This document shows, piece by piece, positions 1-8,544 of a DNA stretch of 64,000 nt. This stretch comes from Crocinitomicaceae bacterium. GTDB taxonomy: Bacteria > Bacteroidota > Bacteroidia > Flavobacteriales_D > Crocinitomicaceae. The position numbers and the translations under genes are program-made. Position 1 is the first letter of the stretch, and every line of letters starts with the position of its first letter. The DNA is taken from positions 229,847 to 293,846 of the forward strand of contig JAHEMJ010000013.1 in the NCBI GenBank assembly GCA_024643725.1. Direction: 5' to 3'. Under the pieces are notes generated by a model. That model saw only the letters and a program-made list of their open reading frames with translations. It made no database searches and had not been told where the DNA came from.

Positions 1-2837
1 GACTTCAATTGATTGGCAAAATCGACAATCAAAATGGCATTCTTGGCCACAAGTCCAATCAACATGATCATTCCCAACATCGAGAAGATACTCAAGGGTT
101 GCATGGATAAAGCCAAAGCCAACAATGCTCCGACAACCGCAACAGGAATGGAGAATAAGACGACAAATGGATACACGTACGAGTCGTACAATGCCACCAT
201 AATTAAATACACGAACAAGATCGACGCAATCAATGCAAATCCTAAATTCGCAAAGGCTTCACCCATATTTTTCGAGTTTCCTTCAAAACTCACAACCACC
301 GAACTTGGATAATTTTTCTTCTTGATGAACTTCGTCATTTCACCGGTCACTGTTCCACTGGAAACACCGAGAACTTGGGATGAAATGGAAATACAAGGAA
401 CTCGGTTCTTACGCTCTAGCTTCGTTGATCCAGTGGTGCGTCCGATGTTCGCAAACTGTTCCAATCGAATGTTCTCTCCACGGTTATTGATAAAAATCAA
501 CGAGGCTAAATCACCTTCATTGCGACGGTCAAAATTGTCGTACATCACATTGATGTCATAATCTTTTCCTTTGTCCGTGTAGGATGCCTTACTATTCCCC
601 GAAAATGCCGCTTGCATGGTCATTCCGACCACATCCATGCTTAATCCAAGCTCAGCCATTTTTTCGCGATTGATGTCCACACTGATTTCTGGATTTCCAG
701 ATTCAATGGACATTTTCACTTCCGCCGTTCCTTGAATGGATTTCAGTTGATCCACCAATTCATTGGCAATTTGGAAATTGTCATTCAAGTCATTTCCCGT
801 AACGGCCATTTGAACCGGTGCTTGATTTGCTCCCCCTGTAATACTCACCGCGGCTGAACTCACTTTCACACCTGGAAGGATTTTCTCCAATTCCAATTTC
901 ATGTATTGCGCGTAGATGCTCGATTCGACCTCGCGCTGTTCACGCGGAACGAGTTTGACATTGATTTCCGCCTTATTGTTCGTTGAATTACTTCCGCCAA
1001 TCGCGTTCGATGCCGTCCCAATGCTCGAGAATACATTTTTCACATCTGCGTTTTTGAACAAATGCTCTTCCGCTTTTTGAACGGCCTCATTCGTTTGTGC
1101 TAAAGTCGCATTTTGTGCCAATTCAATATTCACGATAAACTCACTGGTATCACCTTGACTCACAAACTCTGTTCCGATGTAGCCTTTCCCGACCAACATA
1201 AACGATGCAATGACGACCACAATGGTTCCCAAAATCACATAGCGTTTTTTCCCAAGCGCATAAGCCAAAATGTGTCCATACGTATCCGTGAGGTTGGTAA
1301 TAAATCGCTCAAACAGTAAGATGAAACGACCAAACAAGGTTTTATTCGTGATTTCCTCTTTGCGCGCCATGCGCGAAGCCAAAAGTGGCGTCAGCGTGAA
1401 GGAAACGAACAAACTCATCAAGGTGGATAAGACAATCACCACGGAGAATTGGGACAATAAATTGGAAATAATTCCTCCGACAAGTGTTAACGGTAAGAAA
1501 ACCACGACATCCACCAAGGTAATTCCCAATGCCGTAAAACCAATTTCTTTTCTTCCTTTAATCGCCGCTGTCACGCGATCTTGTCCAAGCTCGAGGTGTC
1601 GATAAATGTTCTCAAGAACGACAATCGAGTCATCGACGAGAATCCCTACAACCAATGAGATCGCCAACAAGGTCATCAAGTTCAAGGAGTATCCTAATAA
1701 GAACATCGCCACAAAAACAGAAATCAAGGAAGCGGGAATGGCAATCATCACAATGACTGCATTTCGAATGCTATGCAAGAAAAGCAACATACAAAGTGCC
1801 ACAATGAAAATGGCCAATCCAAGGTCGTTCATTACAGCACTCGCTGCCGCCAAGGTAAAATCGGATGAATCCGAAGCGATGTCGAAGGTTAAGTTTTTCG
1901 CTTTATATGTCGTTTCAAGGTTCTTAATTTCCTTTTTCACCAACTTGCTCAACTCCACTGCGTTCGCATCGTTTTGCTTGATGATTAACAGTCCAATCGA
2001 GTTTCTCCCATTAATGCGACTGAACGTTTTGATTTCTTTCGTTCCATCTAAAATCGTTGCCACCTCAAATAAGCGAATTTTGGAACCCGTATTTTTATCG
2101 ATGCCGACCGGCAAGTTACGAATGTCATCCAAGGATTGATATTTCCCCTTCAATTTGATGACCGTTTGCGTATTGTCATTGGTCAATTTCCCTGTTGGGA
2201 ACTCCAAATTCGCATTTTTTACGGCTTGACTAATTTGCAGAATGGACAAGTTATACAATTCCGCTTGACGGCGATTGATGTTGATGTTGATCATGCGTTC
2301 CTCACCACCGACAATCGATATTTGAGCAGCTCCTTTTACACGTCCCAACAAAGGTTTGATTTCATCTTTTACCAACGAATACAATTCACTTGGTGGCATT
2401 TTGGCCGTTACACCCAAACGCATAATCGGCGCCTCATCAAAGGAGAATTTTCCTAATGACGGTGATTGAACATCGTCCGGCAATTTGGAGAGAATCGCAT
2501 TGACCTTGCGCTGTGCATCTTGAATAGCTTGATTCGCATCCGAATCTGGTTTCAACATCAACACAACTGATGAAACACCTTCCATGGATGTGGATTTAAT
2601 CTCATCCAAATTTTCCAAATTGGACAAAGCGTCCTCAAGTACTTTCGTCACCGAATTCTCCACCTCTGTCGGCGATGCACCAGGATAAACCGTCGTAACA
2701 CTCACGACTGGAATCGAGAATTTGGGCATTAATTCATAATTCAGTTTCGAATAACTGAGGAGTCCCAGAAATCCGAGTACTGAGAAGATCACCACAATGA
2801 GTGATGGTCTTTTAATTGCTAATTCCGTAATTGACAT
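1..2837 (-). CDS. RND efflux permease (HAE1/AcrB-like), 3' end cut by window edge
   Basis: This is the inner-membrane pump of a tripartite efflux system, which exchanges protons for drugs or other small molecules. The reading frame opens with MSITELAIKRP, typical of RND permeases, followed by a first membrane segment and the periplasmic porter domains. A GILVDD-type motif (VGILVDDSIVVLENI) marks the TM4 region with its proton-relay aspartates. About 945 codons are visible of the roughly 1030-1060 expected, so the C-terminal membrane helices lie beyond position 1. It is the last visible gene of an operon with the membrane-fusion protein 7 nt upstream, TolC and a regulator. The start at 2837 is the only one that gives the family N-terminus. 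The substrate cannot be told from sequence. Confidence 0.93.
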   Translation of the reverse strand, partial: MSITELAIKRPSLIVVIFSVLGFLGLLSYSKLNYELMPKFSIPVVSVTTVYPGASPTEVENSVTKVLEDALSNLENLDEIKSTSMEGVSSVVLMLKPDSDANQAIQDAQRKVNAILSKLPDDVQSPSLGKFSFDEAPIMRLGVTAKMPPSELYSLVKDEIKPLLGRVKGAAQISIVGGEERMINININRRQAELYNLSILQISQAVKNANLEFPTGKLTNDNTQTVIKLKGKYQSLDDIRNLPVGIDKNTGSKIRLFEVATILDGTKEIKTFSRINGRNSIGLLIIKQNDANAVELSKLVKKEIKNLETTYKAKNLTFDIASDSSDFTLAAASAVMNDLGLAIFIVALCMLLFLHSIRNAVIVMIAIPASLISVFVAMFLLGYSLNLMTLLAISLVVGILVDDSIVVLENIYRHLELGQDRVTAAIKGRKEIGFTALGITLVDVVVFLPLTLVGGIISNLLSQFSVVIVLSTLMSLFVSFTLTPLLASRMARKEEITNKTLFGRFILLFERFITNLTDTYGHILAYALGKKRYVILGTIVVVIASFMLVGKGYIGTEFVSQGDTSEFIVNIELAQNATLAQTNEAVQKAEEHLFKNADVKNVFSSIGTASNAIGGSNSTNNKAEINVKLVPREQREVESSIYAQYMKLELEKILPGVKVSSAAVSITGGANQAPVQMAVTGNDLNDNFQIANELVDQLKSIQGTAEVKMSIESGNPEISVDINREKMAELGLSMDVVGMTMQAAFSGNSKASYTDKGKDYDINVMYDNFDRRNEGDLASLIFINNRGENIRLEQFANIGRTTGSTKLERKNRVPCISISSQVLGVSSGTVTGEMTKFIKKKNYPSSVVVSFEGNSKNMGEAFANLGFALIASILFVYLIMVALYDSYVYPFVVLFSIPVAVVGALLALALSMQPLSIFSMLGMIMLIGLVAKNAILIVDFANQLK

Positions 2838-2844
2838 GGATTTC

Positions 2845-3912
2845 TTATTTAATGATTTCAACTTTCGATCCATCTGCAATGTTCAATTGTCCAGTGCGAA
2901 CAACAACATCTGCTTCGGTTAATCCACCCAATACTTCCACAAAATCACCTTGAATGTATCCCGTTTGAATGCTGCGTTTCACCGCGACATTGTTGACAAT
3001 GACATACACATTCGGATCTTGTAATCCACCAACGATGCATTGAATCGGTAACATCATCGCTTGACGTGGTTCTGACATTTCAAAAGAAACAACACCAGTC
3101 ATTCCAGCTTTCAACGGTTCGTTTGCGCTATTCGCTAATTCAATTTCCACACCATAGTTTCTAGATGCATCTGCTTTCGAAGCGATGTACGTGATTTTTC
3201 CATTTCGTGGTGAAGTTGGATACAAATCTGGTTTTACACGAATGCTTTGTCCTACTTTAAAACGAACCACATCGCGGTCCAAAAGTGACGCTTTCATTTT
3301 CAAACTGGAAATATCTAAGATCTCAGCAATGCTTGCTCCGGGAGAAACGAAAGAACCCACTTCCAATGACAATTTGTTCACAACACCGGAAATCGGAGAA
3401 ATGATTTTTGTCGCTCTCAACTGTCTCTTCAAAGTAGAAACGCGCGCCTCGGCGCTTTTTACTTGCATTTTCAAGTCTTCAATTTGTTGTTTTGTCGCTG
3501 CATTCCCTGCCAACATTCCTTCAAATTTGTTCAAATCTGTTTTTGCTTTATCCCAAGTAGCATTGGCTAATTCTAAATCGATTAACAATTGCTCATCGTC
3601 GATTTTCGCAATGAGTTGTCCTTTCGAAACAGATTGTCCTTCGCGAATGGACACTTGAACGATGCGTCCAGATTGTTCGGATAAAAAGTTCAGAGAGTGA
3701 TTTGGATTAAACACTCCATTGACTTCGATTAATTGATTTAACAATTGTGATTGAGCGTGAACAATGGTCACCGGGAAGATCACTGTTTTCGTTTCAGCAA
3801 TGGCCGCTTTCGCTTCCATCACTTTTTTATTGCTGGATAATTTCCATCCAACGAATGCAACAAGGAGAATCGTGATGATGGATGGAACGAGAATTTTTCT
3901 GATTTTTTTCAT
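2845..3912 (-). CDS. RND efflux periplasmic adaptor (membrane fusion protein, HlyD/AcrA type)
   Basis: The protein links the inner-membrane pump to the TolC channel across the periplasm. It has 355 residues: an N-terminal membrane anchor (about 7-25), a lipoyl/barrel-sandwich half near 75-110 (GRIVQVSIREGQSVSKGQ), an alpha-helical hairpin at about 110-165, the second lipoyl half with ISPISGVV, then beta-barrel and membrane-proximal domains. Length and domain order are normal for the family. It lies 7 nt upstream of the permease and 8 nt downstream of tolC, so all are probably on one transcript. Confidence 0.93.
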   Translation of the reverse strand: MKKIRKILVPSIITILLVAFVGWKLSSNKKVMEAKAAIAETKTVIFPVTIVHAQSQLLNQLIEVNGVFNPNHSLNFLSEQSGRIVQVSIREGQSVSKGQLIAKIDDEQLLIDLELANATWDKAKTDLNKFEGMLAGNAATKQQIEDLKMQVKSAEARVSTLKRQLRATKIISPISGVVNKLSLEVGSFVSPGASIAEILDISSLKMKASLLDRDVVRFKVGQSIRVKPDLYPTSPRNGKITYIASKADASRNYGVEIELANSANEPLKAGMTGVVSFEMSEPRQAMMLPIQCIVGGLQDPNVYVIVNNVAVKRSIQTGYIQGDFVEVLGGLTEADVVVRTGQLNIADGSKVEIIK

Positions 3913-3920
3913 GGTATTGA

Positions 3921-5273
3921 CTATTTAATGATTGACTTAATATTTCCAGCTGCTTTCAATGCTTCTAATTCCGCCATGCGGATTTGAGCAACTGATCGCA
4001 AGTAATTTGTTTGCGCTTCTTTCAAACTTGTTTCAGCATTCAACAATTCTGCGGTACTGATGATACCTGCTTGATATTGCAACATGGTTGTCTGATAAAT
4101 TTCCTCCGCTAATTGCAAATTGTTGCGCTGTGTTTCCATGGCACCTAAACTCACATTTAACTTCGTTTCCATGTTTTTGAGTTGGAAATTCAACGAGTTC
4201 TTGAGCTGTTCTTCGTCCAACAAACTTTGTTTTTGCTGTATGCTTAATTGTTGGATTTTCGCATGCTTCGTTAATCCATCAAAAATGGGCATGTTCATGT
4301 TAATCGAAAGCACCGAGTTCGGATACCACGTTGTTGCGCTGCTTAAAAAATCCAATTGGTTGCGTTGTGCTTGATATCCATAACGGAATCCCAAGGAAAA
4401 ACTCGGTAAATAAGACGCTTTCAATTGATTGATGTTGATGTTTGTCATGCGACGTTGCGCCATGAGGATTTGAAAGTCAAGGTTGTTATTTACGTCCATT
4501 TTTGAAGCAATCGTCGATGCCACTTTTTCCTGCTCCACCTTTGTCGAAAGTTCAATCGCTTGATCTAATGGATAAGCCATGACATATTTTAAATAGACCA
4601 TCTGTTGTTGGTAGTTCAATTCGATATTGGACAATTCTGTTTCCAAATTGGTGCGATTGACTTTCAATTTGTCGTAATCCAATTGTTTGGCGAATCCATT
4701 GTCCAATTGAACTTTGGTAATCTTCAAAAGGCTATCTAATTTCTTTACGTTCGCTTGCACAATCTCTTTTTGAAGTCCGATCAATTGTACATTGTAATAA
4801 GCAATGGCCACATCGAAAATCACTTGCTCCTCCGTTTTATTGACAGTTAGTTGCGTAATGGTTTGAAGTTCTTTGTTCGCTGCGAGTCCGGTTAATAGCG
4901 ATTGGTCATAAATCACTTGGGAAGCGTCAATGAATCCATTCACGGTGTATTTCGTACCGAATTTCACAGCCACATCTTGACCTGGCTGACCAAAAACGGC
5001 TCCAGGAATAATGTTCGTTGCCAACTTCAAGTTATTGTTCACGCCTCCGGACGCACGTACTTGAGGCAAATATAACGCGAGCGCTTCATTGAACTTTTGT
5101 TCGTTTTTATCCAATTCCAATTTGGATTTCTGAATGTTCACTTGATGCGCGACACCGTAAACCACCGCATCTTGCAGCGTAAAAGTGGTCACTTGTCCAT
5201 AGGACACGGAACCCATGGAAATACAGATCAGCGCGAGTGCAAACCATGTGTTTTGAGAGAATTGTTGTTTCAT
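3921..5273 (-). CDS. TolC family outer-membrane efflux protein
   Basis: This is the outer-membrane exit duct of the efflux system. It has a clear signal peptide (residues 1-26, ending VSYGQ) and 450 residues of largely helical sequence with the internal duplication expected of TolC proteins, including long amphipathic helices near 150-230 and 350-440. It is followed 8 nt later by the adaptor gene and preceded 3 nt earlier by the regulator gene, which gives the order regulator-tolC-adaptor-pump. The C-terminal region (AELLNAETSLKEAQTNYLRS) is typical of the family. Confidence 0.92.
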   Translation of the reverse strand: MKQQFSQNTWFALALICISMGSVSYGQVTTFTLQDAVVYGVAHQVNIQKSKLELDKNEQKFNEALALYLPQVRASGGVNNNLKLATNIIPGAVFGQPGQDVAVKFGTKYTVNGFIDASQVIYDQSLLTGLAANKELQTITQLTVNKTEEQVIFDVAIAYYNVQLIGLQKEIVQANVKKLDSLLKITKVQLDNGFAKQLDYDKLKVNRTNLETELSNIELNYQQQMVYLKYVMAYPLDQAIELSTKVEQEKVASTIASKMDVNNNLDFQILMAQRRMTNININQLKASYLPSFSLGFRYGYQAQRNQLDFLSSATTWYPNSVLSINMNMPIFDGLTKHAKIQQLSIQQKQSLLDEEQLKNSLNFQLKNMETKLNVSLGAMETQRNNLQLAEEIYQTTMLQYQAGIISTAELLNAETSLKEAQTNYLRSVAQIRMAELEALKAAGNIKSIIK

Positions 5274-5276
5274 TTC

Positions 5277-5753
5277 CTAGTTGTTTTCTATTTGATGTTG
5301 ATCGTTCCATTTTTGAAATACGTGCACCAATTCTCCTTGCATAAAATCGATGAACGCAATGACATTTTTCAAATCTTGATTGAAGTCCACTGTTTCCGTG
5401 GTTCGAACAGATAAGATTTCTTTGAGCAATTGATTCACACTTAGTAGCTTATCCAATCCATCTTTGGCATTGGCGTTCCAATTGCGTAATTGATGTTTGA
5501 AATAGCGCTTGCGGTCACCTGGAATCGTTATCGACTCCACTTTATTGCGCAAAACCAAGGTGTTAAGCGCCGTACTCACAGCACTTTTACTGGTGTTCAA
5601 TGTTTCACGGATTTCGTCGAAGCTTAACTCCGTTCGATCCGAAACCAGCAATAAAGCAAGAATACGCGCTTCCGTTGGAGGCATGCCTGCTCTTACTTGA
5701 AACACACTCATTTTTTGAATGATTTCGAGTTGTTCTGGACGTAATTCTATCAT
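5277..5753 (-). CDS. GbsR/MarR-type transcriptional regulator of the efflux operon
   Basis: A 158-residue protein with a winged helix-turn-helix at about residues 25-90. The segment MPPTEARILALLLVSD followed by SFDEIRETLNTSKSAVSTALNTL is characteristic of GbsR/MarR regulators. The C-terminal half is helical and probably dimerises. It is the first gene of the efflux operon (3 nt before tolC). A perfect inverted repeat lies 38-63 nt upstream, so autoregulation as a repressor is likely; this is inference from position. The inducer is unknown. Confidence 0.88.
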   Translation of the reverse strand: MIELRPEQLEIIQKMSVFQVRAGMPPTEARILALLLVSDRTELSFDEIRETLNTSKSAVSTALNTLVLRNKVESITIPGDRKRYFKHQLRNWNANAKDGLDKLLSVNQLLKEILSVRTTETVDFNQDLKNVIAFIDFMQGELVHVFQKWNDQHQIENN

Positions 5754-5773
5754 ATAGCTCCTAAATTCGAGCG

Positions 5774-5781
5774 CAAAGGTA
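5774..5781 (-). promoter_or_regulatory. -7 promoter box of the efflux operon
   Basis: The minus strand reads TACCTTTG, an exact match to the Bacteroidota -7 consensus TAnnTTTG, 20 nt before the regulator's ATG. No good TTG is seen at -33; that position is occupied by the inverted repeat at 5791-5816. Confidence 0.7.
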
Positions 5782-5790
5782 CAACGTTCT

Positions 5791-5816
5791 TTTGGTTCTG
5801 AATTAAAAGAACCAAA
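5791..5816. promoter_or_regulatory. Palindromic operator candidate for the GbsR/MarR regulator
   Basis: TTTGGTTCT at 5791-5799 and AGAACCAAA at 5808-5816 are a perfect 9-bp inverted repeat separated by 8 bp. The site covers the expected -33 region of the efflux promoter, where a bound dimer would block RNA polymerase. It lies between the regulator and the divergent methyltransferase gene and could affect both. The spacing (arm centres 17 bp apart) is of the order expected for a winged-helix dimer. Confidence 0.65.
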
Positions 5817-5880
5817 TTATTTTTACATCCTTTACAGATGTCGATATGGAATAAAGCATTCAAAACCTTAATTTTAAGGT

Positions 5881-6681
5881 ATGGAAGAAAACTACCTAGC
5901 ACTAAACCGTCAGAATTGGAATAATCGCGTTGAAGGACACCTTCAGTCCGATTTCTATCGAATGGACGCATTTCGTTCCGGAGAGAATTCCTTAAAGGAA
6001 ATTGAATTAGGCCTTTTGGGTGATGTTTCTGGAAAAAAGGTACTCCACTTGCAATGTCACTTCGGACAAGATTCGCTTTCCCTAGCACGCATGGGCGCAC
6101 ACGTCACAGGCATAGACTTTTCGGAAAAAGCCATTGAATCAGCCAAGACCTTAGCCTCCGAACTTGAACTCCAAGCAACATTCATCTGTTGCGACATCTA
6201 TGATTCACGGCAATTTCTAACGGAAAAATTCGACATCGTTTATACGACCTACGGAACAATTGGATGGCTTCCTGATCTATCGAAATGGGCGGAAGTGATT
6301 GCCAACTCCCTCAAGCCGAACGGCAAATTAATTTTCGTGGAATTCCATCCCGTTGTGTGGATGTTCGACGATGATTTTCAAAAAGTCGCCTATAATTATT
6401 TTCAAGATGAGGCCATTGTGGAAGAAATTTCTGGTTCATATGCGGACAAGTCTTTGGAAATAACCGACACAACCATTACTTGGAATCATGGATTAAGTGA
6501 AGTGTATCAAGCCTTACAAAACGCTGGACTTACAATCGATCATTTTTCAGAGTACCCATTTTCACCTTACGATTGCTTGAAGGATTTGGTAGAAGTCGAA
6601 CCAAATCGTTTTCAAGTGAAACACTTATTGAATAAAATACCCATGGTCTATGCATTGACCGCTCATCCAAAAAATCCGTAA
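5881..6681 (+). CDS. Class I SAM-dependent methyltransferase
   Basis: The protein has 266 residues. The SAM-binding motif I is VLHLQCHFGQDSLSLAR at about 54-70, with the acidic residue that holds the ribose in TGID (Asp79). This is the version found in a common Bacteroidota family of small-molecule methyltransferases of unknown substrate. The gene is divergent from the efflux regulator and is followed after 9 nt by the SGNH-like gene. The start codon is the first ATG after the shared intergenic region. Confidence 0.85.
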   Translation: MEENYLALNRQNWNNRVEGHLQSDFYRMDAFRSGENSLKEIELGLLGDVSGKKVLHLQCHFGQDSLSLARMGAHVTGIDFSEKAIESAKTLASELELQATFICCDIYDSRQFLTEKFDIVYTTYGTIGWLPDLSKWAEVIANSLKPNGKLIFVEFHPVVWMFDDDFQKVAYNYFQDEAIVEEISGSYADKSLEITDTTITWNHGLSEVYQALQNAGLTIDHFSEYPFSPYDCLKDLVEVEPNRFQVKHLLNKIPMVYALTAHPKNP

Positions 6682-6686
6682 ATTCG
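6679..6686 (+). promoter_or_regulatory. -7 box overlapping a stop codon
   Basis: TAAATTCG (TAnnTTTG with one mismatch) begins on the TAA stop of the methyltransferase gene and ends 4 nt before the ATG at 6691. If used, it would start a leaderless mRNA for the SGNH-like gene. Confidence 0.45.
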
Positions 6687-6690
6687 TCGA

Positions 6691-7923
6691 ATGAAAATTA
6701 TTGCAAGCCTTCTGTTCGCTTTTGTCGTTCAACTTTCATGGACACAAGACAGCATCTCCGTTTTGTTTATTGGAAATAGTTATTTGAGTGTAAATAACTT
6801 ACCACAAATGGTACAAGATTTAACACTTTCCCTAGGTGATCATATGCTGATGGATAGTAAAATGAATGGTGGATTTACTTTCCAATCACATGCGACGGAT
6901 CCGGCAACGTACGATAAAATCCATGCAAAGCCTTGGAATTTTGTCATCTTACAAGGACAAAGTCAAGAGCCGAGTTTTCCGTACGACCAAGTAAATCAAC
7001 AAACCTTGCCCTTCGCAAAACAGTTGTCCGATAGTGTTTACGCTGCGAATGAATGTTCTCAAGTGAATTACTACATGACATGGGGACGTCAAGTTGGTGA
7101 TCCGCAATGGGATTCCATCAATACATTTGACAAAATGAACGAGCGCTTGCGAAATGCCTACTTGCGCATCGCAGACTCAACGCATGCTTCTGTTTCACCG
7201 GTTGGTGTTGCTTGGAAATACGTTCGTGACCATTATCCAGCCATTAACCTTTACGCTGGTGACGGCTCCCACCCTAGCCTGGAAGGATCTTATTTGGCGG
7301 CATGTACGTTTTACAGTTCGCTTTTTCAAAAATCGGCATTGGGAGCAACATACACAGCCGGACTAGATCCTCAAACCTGTGCCATTTTACAACAAGTAGC
7401 AAGTACCATCGTCCTTGACAGCATTCCAACATGGAAATTGGTGCATCATGATTCGCTTTTTCATGCTTCCTTTTTGGCTGGCATCAACGGATACGATGTC
7501 TTATTTTCCGCAACGACAAGTTCAGCTGGAAACCTTGTTTGGGATTTCGGAGATGGAAGTCCGGTTGGATTTGGACAAAGTCCATCGCATACCTATATTC
7601 CAGGAACCTACACGGTTACCCTTTTTGCAAGCGGCGCATGTGGCATGGACACCGTGCAACAGCAAATTACGGTGAACACTGTTTCGTTGGATGAAATCGC
7701 TACACAATACCCGTATTTTTATCAAAACGATAATGGAAACCTGATTTGTCAAACCAACTTCTTTGAGGTCCTAAATGTGGAAGCATTGAATCTCGCTGGA
7801 CAGCAGATTCCAGTTTTTTCTTCTTTGAATGGAGATGGAACGATGTCATTCCAAAACAATCCAGATATCTTTCTGATTCGTATTGCATTTGATCATTATG
7901 TCCTCATTCAACGTGTACACTAA
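6691..7923 (+). CDS. Secreted SGNH-hydrolase-like protein with PKD domain
   Basis: The protein has 410 residues with a signal peptide at 1-18 (ending SWT). An SGNH/GDSL-type hydrolase fold follows: block I GNSYLS with the likely nucleophile Ser30, and block V DGSHPS with Asp191 and His194. A PKD domain (WDFGDGSPVGFG, about 270-330) is next. The last 80 residues resemble a degenerate T9SS C-terminal domain (LNLAGQQIP) but lack a clean sorting signal. It probably acts on a surface or extracellular ester or glycan; the substrate is unknown. It ends in a 1-nt overlap with the pentapeptide gene (TAATG). Confidence 0.75.
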   Translation: MKIIASLLFAFVVQLSWTQDSISVLFIGNSYLSVNNLPQMVQDLTLSLGDHMLMDSKMNGGFTFQSHATDPATYDKIHAKPWNFVILQGQSQEPSFPYDQVNQQTLPFAKQLSDSVYAANECSQVNYYMTWGRQVGDPQWDSINTFDKMNERLRNAYLRIADSTHASVSPVGVAWKYVRDHYPAINLYAGDGSHPSLEGSYLAACTFYSSLFQKSALGATYTAGLDPQTCAILQQVASTIVLDSIPTWKLVHHDSLFHASFLAGINGYDVLFSATTSSAGNLVWDFGDGSPVGFGQSPSHTYIPGTYTVTLFASGACGMDTVQQQITVNTVSLDEIATQYPYFYQNDNGNLICQTNFFEVLNVEALNLAGQQIPVFSSLNGDGTMSFQNNPDIFLIRIAFDHYVLIQRVH

Positions 7924-8483
7924 TGGATTACATCACGGATCAGACCTTTGAAGGAATCAATGGAGACGAATTATCCCTCGCTGAATACGAAAACTGCCAA
8001 TTTAAATCGTGTTCCTTTGGAAACGCGGACTTGTCCAATTTCACCTTTGTTGACTGTGAATTCATTGCTTGTGACCTTAGTTCCATTCGCAGTAAAAAAA
8101 CATCCTTTCGCGAAGTTTACTTCAGGGATTGTAAGTTGATGGGCATTCACTTTGAGGATTGTAATCCCTATGGATTAAAATGCCATTTTGAGTCCTGTAC
8201 CTTGGACTATTCCTTCTTTTATCAATGCCCCATGAAAGGTTCACGTTTTTCCAATTCGCGTTTAATCGAGGTGGACTTTACCGAGACAAATTTAGAAAGC
8301 GTTTCTTTCGAAGGATGCAATCTATCCGGTTCTGTTTTTCAATTTAGTCATTTGGAAAAAGCCAATTTCGTTGGTGCACAAGGTTACATCATTGATCCAT
8401 CCAATAACCGCATGAAGGGAGCTAAATTTAGTCGAGAAGGTTTGGCTGGACTCCTCACGACTTTCGGAATCGACATCGCATAA
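7923..8483 (+). CDS. Pentapeptide-repeat protein, Qnr-like
   Basis: The protein has 186 residues made of tandem A(D/N)LXX-type pentapeptides, with the central Phe/Leu every five residues, for example CSFGNADLSNFTF and TETNLESVSFEGCNLSGSVF. Such right-handed beta-helices mimic DNA and bind gyrase or topoisomerase IV in Qnr and MfpA. The C-terminal DPSNNRMKGAKFS followed by a short helix (GLAGLLTTFGIDI) is like the dimerisation helix of Qnr proteins. It is shorter than the roughly 215 residues of plasmid Qnr. A role in quinolone tolerance is inference. It is translationally coupled to the upstream gene and followed by a strong terminator. Confidence 0.78.
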   Translation: MDYITDQTFEGINGDELSLAEYENCQFKSCSFGNADLSNFTFVDCEFIACDLSSIRSKKTSFREVYFRDCKLMGIHFEDCNPYGLKCHFESCTLDYSFFYQCPMKGSRFSNSRLIEVDFTETNLESVSFEGCNLSGSVFQFSHLEKANFVGAQGYIIDPSNNRMKGAKFSREGLAGLLTTFGIDIA

Positions 8484-8513
8484 AAAAACCCTGACAAAGC
8501 TGTCAGGGTTTTT
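8484..8513. terminator. Bidirectional intrinsic terminator
   Basis: AAAAACCCTGACA (8484-8496), loop AAGC, TGTCAGGGTTTTT (8501-8513): a perfect 13-bp stem with a T-run on both strands. It separates the convergent pentapeptide gene and T9SS cargo gene. Confidence 0.92.
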
Positions 8514-8544
8514 GCATAATTTCGTTGAAATCTATGGTTTCATG

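Noticed and set aside
1606..2139. Long open frame (177 residues) on the plus strand
   Set aside because: It is antisense to the RND permease, whose motifs and codon usage are clear. The translated product has no family-like pattern.
3185..3658. Plus-strand open frame of 157 residues
   Set aside because: It is the complement of the membrane-fusion protein gene and has no start context or plausible domains.
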